A DNA stretch of 64,000 nt, taken from Sympetrum striolatum (Eukaryota; Arthropoda; Insecta; Odonata; Libellulidae). Below are positions 57,691-64,000 of the stretch, piece by piece. The DNA lies in contig OX388345.1 in the NCBI GenBank assembly GCA_947579665.1, positions 59,511,454 to 59,575,453 of the forward strand, given 5' to 3'. Within the stretch, counting starts at the first letter, position 1. Each line of letters opens with the position of its first letter. The position numbers and the translations under genes are program-made. The notes beneath the pieces are model-generated. The model worked only from the letters and a program-made list of their open reading frames with translations. It was not told the DNA's origin and did no database searches.

Positions 57691-60049
57691 AGATTCGATT
57701 TAAACAGCCAAATATATTTATGTTCACCACTTACCTAAAATTTCCCCTCAATCGATCATGTCAATGGCCCTATAATAATTCATACATTTAATTCCATTAT
57801 GAACCGAAGAGGCACGAGACGAGTAATTTTCAATTTAAGAATCGTAATTTTTTTAGAATCGATGGGAGTCCATTTTGAAAAATTTTTAGCCCTCAAACCA
57901 TAATAGCAGATAATAAAGCATTGAATGTTTTTTATAAAATTAATTCATATTGATGACTGCGCATTTTATTCCTGCTTCAATCAAAACAAGGGCGTACACA
58001 AATTATACTCACTTGCATTTCAACCGTTTTCCCTTTTCTCATATATGCTTCCGATCAAACGTTATCTCTCGCTGGAATTAATATGAATGTGTGAAATTTA
58101 TATTCCAATCCACCAAAACCTACTCTTCTGGAAGCAATCAAATCAGGTCCTTTTTACGAGATCTTTTTTGCGTATCTGTGTTCTCAATGTTCGAAAACAA
58201 CGCGAAGAAATTGCAACTGTATACCGTCTCTTTGATGTGTTTTTCGTTTCCATAAAATTTGAAATTATTGCTTCCGATATTGTTATTTTTGCCGAACATC
58301 TGAACTCCAAAAATGTGTTTGCGCGATTAAATTCCGACATTTTGTCGGCGATAATTTGATTTCGGAGAATTTCTATTCTTTTCTCCGGCAGAAGAGTATC
58401 TGTTTGGAATTCCCTCGATCCAACGAATTATTTCAGATTCACAGTGAAAATCGTTTGGTAGAACATGTTTGCTTTATTTCAGAATAATACCATAACGTAT
58501 GGTTTCTATTTGTGGCTCTGTCCATCTTTGCCTACTGCAATAGATTTTGAATAATATCACTCTTTGTTTATTTATTTTTGATATCAATATAATATTGAAT
58601 CTATTAAAAAAATTAGTTATACAGCATACGAAAGTATTTATAGTGATATTTTTGGTACTGCATCCATGGAAGGGTTTGGTCCTGTCACATGTTTAATTGG
58701 GACGCATACCATCTTCGCTTATATTGTGTCTCAATCTGTGCTCATCGTTTACTTTCTTGAATTGTGTATTAACTTTGAATCTCGGCAAAAATCTTCCCTA
58801 ATTTAGTTTTACCGAATACAATTTATTTTACGAATATTTCTCAGAAAAAATGAAGATTTGAAATATATTATATAAAATGATTGATTGCTATAAAGAAGTA
58901 GGATGACAAATGATTAGAAAATAAGTAAGTAATGCAATGTATAAACCTTCCTACGAGACTTTAACTTGAGTAAATATCCTAATAAAAGGGATGTAAACTG
59001 TATAAGGTTTGAAATGACTATAAAATTAACTACGTATTAAAATATTAGTTGATAGATATGGATTAGTTTGTTTGATTTATTAGGGTTATTTAAAACATAA
59101 TTTAAAAAAATTCGGCTATGACTTAGACTTTCATCATTAAGATAAATAAAAACAAACTTGTATGCTATACCTCGCAAAGTTATATAAAATTTCAATGTTA
59201 AAGTGTGTGATTTCAAAACAGCAATATTAATCGTAAATTTGCTTCCCTTTCTTATTTATTTAGTAGAAATACAGTGATATTATTTGCTAGGTTCTTGCGT
59301 CTGTCGAAAATCTTTAGCCTGTCTACGAGGTATGAAAGCTTATACAAATGATAGATGTCCGAGTAATAGGATAACCAAATTATAAAAATACTTTTGCAGA
59401 TTTGTCCGCATCTTTATAGTAATAGTAGAAGGGTCTACGAAGTATCCACAGGGACTCATGTAAAAACGGAGACGAAGAAAAACATGCAGAGAAGAGGAGA
59501 AAATTTGACAAAGCAAGTAGCAAGCATCTGAACAGGAACCGCGCCCGAAGATAAAGGAGAAAACTATTAACCTAAAGTATAATTCTGTTGAAATTTGTCG
59601 TTGCCTTTGTGAGATATTCTGCGTTTAAATCCATTCCTTTCTCGTAGTTCTCCGGTCCTTCTCACAGGGTTGAAATCCACTCCCAGTTGCGGAAAATTTA
59701 CAGCCTATATGTAATTTTACTATGCGTATAACGTAAATTGTATTTATGAATTTTAACAACTGCAACCAGGCTCTGCACCTACTTGCAAGGCTATTTTATC
59801 TAATTTTATATTTTTATCTAAATTCATACATTTTAGTTCCGTCAGGTCAGTACCTGTCGATGGGACATTTTAAACAATATTATTTTCAGTACAATCGGTA
59901 AGTCACAAAAATAAGCAGCTTAGATTATAAATACCCAATAATTACAAAAATTACTCTAGATCCAATAACATACTATTAATAAACACTCTTTTTAAATTTT
60001 TTTTTTAGGTTGTGCTGTTTAACAATACATCAGTCTTTAAGCTAACTAC
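57691..60049. other. Unique AT-rich sequence, no gene seen
   Basis: Frames at 58087-58359 on both strands have no recognisable motif. Nothing else supported. Confidence 0.4.
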
Positions 60050-60480
60050 AATATTTATTAAGTAACTTTGGTATAATATATCTTTATTCCCTTTCTTCAT
60101 ATTTATTAAATAATTTGGGAATAACATAATATGTTTCACTTGTATTATAGCAACTGTGCACTCTTAATCGATAGTTTTAATTATCATAATATTTCTACAA
60201 TAATATGAAAAGATAAAAATACTTCAGCATCAATAAATTGTTGTTAATATACGTTTTTGTATCCAGTGGTTCTCTACCATAACTTACAACTTTTAACGTA
60301 TTCTTTTGTATAATATTTAGTTTAGACATATGGTAATGTGATGCCGAGCCCCAACTTTCAATTCCATCTCATACAAGAGATTCAAATAAGGTATAGTTTA
60401 CTATTTTTCTGAGTGAGAAAGAAATTAGGTGAACAATGTCCCTAAGTCTAGCCAATACATATTTTGTACTACATAATAAT
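60050..60480 (-). pseudogene. LINE reverse-transcriptase C-terminal remnant
   Basis: On the minus strand, one frame read through several stops gives STKYVLARLRDIVHLISF, RKIVNYTLFESL, DGIESWGSAS and KLNIIQKNTLKVVSYG. Further on come PLDTKTYINNN and YIIPKLLNKY. The block Y-x-L-F-x-S-L..x-G-I-x-x-W-G, followed by L-x-I-x-Q-K and P-L, is the thumb region after the RT catalytic core in Jockey/CR1-like proteins. A stop (TGA) lies in the middle of the motif and others follow, so it is inactive. It differs from the 16.4-kb LINE (YGITIWG there, DGIESWG here), pointing to a separate family. Confidence 0.7.
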
Positions 60481-60490
60481 AATAATGGTA

Positions 60491-61157
60491 GTATTTCGGG
60501 CTAATGCATCTTTAGCCTTCCTTTTAGATTGAGCCATCGTTCAAACTCGATTGTAGACCGTCAATATTTTCGTCGTTGGTGGTGCCAATGACTTTCTTTC
60601 CCTCCGGCGATGAGCGACAGATTCCTTCAATCCCTCCGAGTGGGTCAACGGGGCGGAGGTTTGCCAATTCCCGCGGTCACTCCCGCGACGCCTCTCCGGA
60701 GACGTCCAATTTGGTGGCGTCTGTCGCTTGGCTACCATTCTCTCCTTTTTATCTCAATTTTCTCGCTCTCATTGAATTCTGCCCTTTGGCCCGGATGTCT
60801 TCTCCCGGCGATGTTCATTTCCACGCTCTCAATTTTCATATCGGATTGGAGGTCGGGAATTATAGGGATCCTGTGAGTTAAGCCTCCGTTCATGGGATTG
60901 CCTTTCCGGAAGTGAGACTGGGGATGTAATAGACGCAAAAGAGGTTTGGTGCCGCCGAGAGAAAGTTTGGATCATTTTCCGCGTTACCAAAGTTCTCAGG
61001 GTTTCGCAGAGTGATTTCCCGGAGCCCTTGAGGTCGATTATGTTTGCTTTCGAACGTCGTGGTTTTATCCTTGCGAGTAAGGTATTCATGTTTTATCAAT
61101 CTGGACCGCAACAGATAAGTCGCAGGATTTACTATAGAACACCGGAGGAGTTTATGA
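60491..61157. other. GC-richer island, no gene supported
   Basis: Open frames on both strands at 60541-61228 overlap one another, for example plus 60576-60881 and minus 60829-61089. None has a family motif. A donor-like CCT/GTGAGT occurs at about 60871, without a convincing exon. Confidence 0.35.
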
Positions 61158-61387
61158 ATATAATTACAAATACTCATTTCTACACACATATTTGCAAATG
61201 ACCGGTTTCGGCACAAATTAGCTATCACCAGGTAAAAAACTTCATTAAAACCACAAAATTAAAATTGTTTTCCTTTTCCTTATATAAGTATTTTCGTCGG
61301 TGATTTCCTTACCTGGTGATTGGCGATCTATACCAAAACTGGTCGTTTTCAAATATATGTGTGGAAAAGAGTACTTGTAATTTTATT
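61158..61387. mobile_element. Foldback element with ACCGGTTTCGG core, copy 3
   Basis: Arms 61158-61235 and 61309-61387 are inverted copies over nearly 80 bp, with scattered mismatches. The inner part has GACCGGTTTCGG and ATCACCAGGTAA. Motifs of the form CCGGTTTCG..ATCWTCAGG mark a repeat type common in insect genomes, as far as I recall. No coding capacity. Confidence 0.65.
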
Positions 61388-61743
61388 CTTATGATCCTGT
61401 GACATAGATTTCTGCATAGTAAAGCCTGCCGCATTGCCATTTTATTTTTAAGATTTTATATCTTGAACACTTTTATGATGGTGAAATTCTTAAACATTCT
61501 AAATGGGGAAAACATTCCTTGCAGCACTAATGGAAATTTCCTATAATTGAAACATGAAGTATCTTAACCATTCCCTGTAAAAATATTGATGTAATATTCT
61601 AGACTAGTGAGATTATTTTAAGCGATGTATTTAAGTATTAATGATTTTTCTACTCCATTAGCTAAAGCATTCCGAAAGCCGAATAGTTGCGATATTTATC
61701 GCTGGAATTGCGTGCTCATGTCCATGTGCATGCTTTTCCCAAA
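61388..61743. other. AT-rich flank of the candidate small gene
   Basis: No recognisable element. A possible splice acceptor (TCTACTCCATTAG) near 61662 could start a 5' UTR exon for the gene that follows. No core promoter motif is convincing. Confidence 0.3.
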
Positions 61744-62092
61744 ATGGCGATTCGTGCATGTCTAAGGGAATCTTTCCTTTGTACAAACCCACCAGGACCT
61801 CAAGGTATGTGATAAGTTTATCTAGGAGTTACATTTAAAAGCAAGGGAATTAGTGTGTTATGTTATCGAATAACTCTAAAAGCATTTGTTTCAACAGTAA
61901 TTTGGGATCATTCGATGTTTCAAATTTCTTTCAGATCTCCTTTGGAATGTATTTGATAAACATTCGTGTTTGTCTCACATTGTAATGAACGGTGGATATG
62001 TACACTTCAACAATGGGAACACAGGGACCATAAAGGTTGGCAACTTAGAAGATGTATTTGACCTCGTAAAACTCGGAGTTTTACAGAGATGA
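61744..62092 (+). CDS. Candidate two-exon small gene, 72 residues
   Basis: Exon 1 is 61744-61804 and begins at an ATG in strong context (CCCAAAATGG). The donor AAG/GTATGT is good. The 130-bp intron (61805-61934) ends in a fine acceptor, AAATTTCTTTCAG. Exon 2 runs 61935-62092 to TGA. The split codon keeps phase 1 across the junction, giving a single frame. Pieces are MAIRACLRESFLCTNPPGPQ and, later, SHIVMNGGYVHFNNGN. AATAAA lies at 62216-62221, about 125 bp after the stop. There is no signal peptide, no membrane segment and no family I recognise. Matching signals make it better than a random frame, but chance remains quite possible. Confidence 0.25.
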
Positions 62093-62221
62093 TCCGTTTG
62101 TGGTTTTGGAATATCGTGTTCAATTCATTTTATTATCTACTTCTTACCTACAAAGATATGGGTATTTCCCAACTTACTTCGTACTAATACACTACAAATA
62201 ACCATAAGTCATAAAAATAAA

Positions 62222-64000
62222 ACTTTCTACTTTATTTTCCCGTATCGACATCACAACACTAAAATTGGCATCTTAGCCATGCAGCTGTATAAATATGTAG
62301 TAGTCATAATGAAGATAAATTGTAATGATAGTCGGATAGGAAATGCTTTAGTGTGTGTTAACATCTTTATTCGAGGTAGAATGCCTCATACAGCTGACCT
62401 CTTTCCCCGTCCTAGGGATGATATAGGAGCGGTGAGCATAAATAATTTCGTTTTTGGGCTATGTTTGCTCGTAACTTTTACTATTCCTACTCTAATGTGT
62501 CGTCGCTGCAATTATGATACGACCGAAGGGAAATATTCTGGTCATCCAATTGCTTCCTCCTGCAACCGTATCTAATACGGATCCTTCCGTATTCCATCGC
62601 AACTAATAGAACTTCACTCTCGTATACATATTCCAGTTTTCTGGTCTTCGTTGGAATGATTGCTGCTTTTGATGCTGCATATACCCACCTCATTCTTTGA
62701 TAGGCTGTGAAATATTCAAATTAATTCCGATTAGACTTTCCAAACGTCACATTTGAATTGGTTAGGGGTGCATAAAGATCTTGGCATTAACGCTTCAGCT
62801 ATGTTGGAATATGTTATTTAAAAAGGAATATAAATTTACTCTAACATATTGGACTCTAAATTTGCGATATATCTAACTTATTTGATTATAAATAAAATCT
62901 TCTATTTAGTTTAGCATCAAAAACATAAGGAATTCATTTCAGTCATTGAAATTTGATAAAAATGTGAATTTTCAGAAATACTTGTGGTAAGCTCATAAAT
63001 ATTATTATGTGATTTTTATTATAAAAATACCATTATTTAATTTCAATAGTCGTATTGTCGGCTTTATTTTCAAATAATATTGCAAATTACGAATTCAAAT
63101 TACGACATAGATTTTTAAAATCCATCCGTTTACTAAGCTAATGCTTAATCCTACTATTACTACATATCTTGTACAGTTTCATAATAAAGTTAAATCATAT
63201 ATGTAAAAAGAAACTCAAATAGTGATGTCGCTTTTATTATCATTTGTGTCGGAGGGGAATATTTTATGCGAACCGCAAAGAGAGCTTTTTCCTTACGTTT
63301 GATTATAGTCGAACCATATTTTACCTTTAACATTCTGGTTTTAATGTAATTTTCAACATTCATTCAATGTTTGCCCTACGTCACGTTATGGAAGATGGCG
63401 TCAGTAGGAGTGTTGATTTTTCAAACAGGACTAACTCAGCGGTAGTGCTGCTAAAAGGGCCACGACTGCTGATGTCATTTCGCACCTATGGAGCCAGTAT
63501 AGCCCTTTTTAACATTTTAGTCCATTTGTGTAAGTGCTTATGCCGCTATGTCCTCGAAAGTGAATAATTTATTCTGTTAAAATACTTCGATATATTTGTT
63601 GAAAAGTACTTGTAAAAAAACCTTAAGATTTAAAAGCAGTGGGGCTGTTATTTTCAACTATTATTTCTTTGAAATCAATAAATTTCACCTCTCAGTGATT
63701 AAACTTAAAAAACACCATTTATTCATCATTTAAAATTCATCACAAAGTTGTTATTACCCTATAACTTGTCACTTTCATTAGAAATATGAGATTATTGTTC
63801 ATCCTAATATTCATTTATCCCTTCGCTATTTTCCACACACAATTTTTGATAACTTTATCTCACATATGCTCTCGTTTCTTTAGTGATCGTGGTTGTCATG
63901 CTTCAACTCCACTTGACTTCGATTCAACTTTTCATTTTGGTAAAAGATATATGATGAGATTAGAGTTGAAGAGTATTTGGGTTCATCCGCTATAAACCGA
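62222..64000. other. Unique sequence to window end, no gene supported
   Basis: Frames at 62279-62575, 63367-63567 and 63786-63995 have no recognisable motif or splice support. Short complementary runs (AAAAGGGCC near 63454, GCCCTTTTT near 63503) could mark a decayed repeat. Confidence 0.35.

Noticed and set aside
61690..61804. Alternative Cys-rich frame in the exon region (ACSCPCACFSQNGDSC)
   Set aside because: It would need phase 2 across the intron and then meets a stop after a few codons in exon 2.
1..64000. CRISPR arrays, prokaryotic operons, rRNA, telomeric TTAGG arrays, complete viral genomes
   Set aside because: No regularly spaced repeats, no Shine-Dalgarno/operon layout, no rRNA-like blocks, no TTAGG array and no viral gene set were seen.

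Overview
The window looks like intergenic or intronic DNA from a large, AT-rich animal genome, most likely an insect or other arthropod. The reasons are the near absence of long open frames, eukaryotic splice and poly(A) signals, a metazoan-type tRNA-Pro gene, and many decayed arthropod-style transposable elements. There is no bacterial-style gene packing, no CRISPR array, no rRNA and no viral genome. The only long, clearly coding frame is the reverse-transcriptase part of a truncated non-LTR retrotransposon (LINE) at about 16.4-18.2 kb.

Layout. 0-5 kb: a small tRNA-derived SINE with a 9-bp target-site duplication, a self-complementary tRNA-bearing element with a 13-bp duplication, and two LINE 3' ends side by side. 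5-13.6 kb: unique sequence with one tRNA-like SINE. 13.6-19.1 kb: an old tandem duplication, the main LINE, a second tandem duplication carrying a LINE tail at its junction, and a core-less copy of the tRNA-bearing element. 21-25.3 kb: a foldback element and two short transposons with decayed TTAA target sites. 25.3-32.6 kb: mostly unremarkable, with GC-richer islands. 32.6-34 kb: a larger TTAA-flanked inverted-repeat element. 39-47 kb: several more transposon remnants, including a dead RTE-type LINE C-terminus. 50-52.2 kb: the best-preserved tRNA-bearing element, a real tRNA-Pro(AGG) gene, a decayed second tRNA-Pro, and a candidate first coding exon with a strong start context and an excellent splice donor. 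57-62.2 kb: a SINE, a reverse-strand LINE remnant, a foldback element, and a possible two-exon small gene.

The most unusual observation is a short repeat family seen in three states. It is a roughly 80-bp leader followed by inverted repeats around a Pol III-competent tRNA-like core. One copy is complete, one has half of the core duplicated head to head, and one has lost the core so that the arms abut. Each copy has a direct repeat at its ends, of 11-14 bp. The Pol III unit would run only from the tRNA-like start to a T6 terminator, so it cannot account for mobilisation of the leader. The protein-coding candidates other than the LINE are weak and are scored accordingly.
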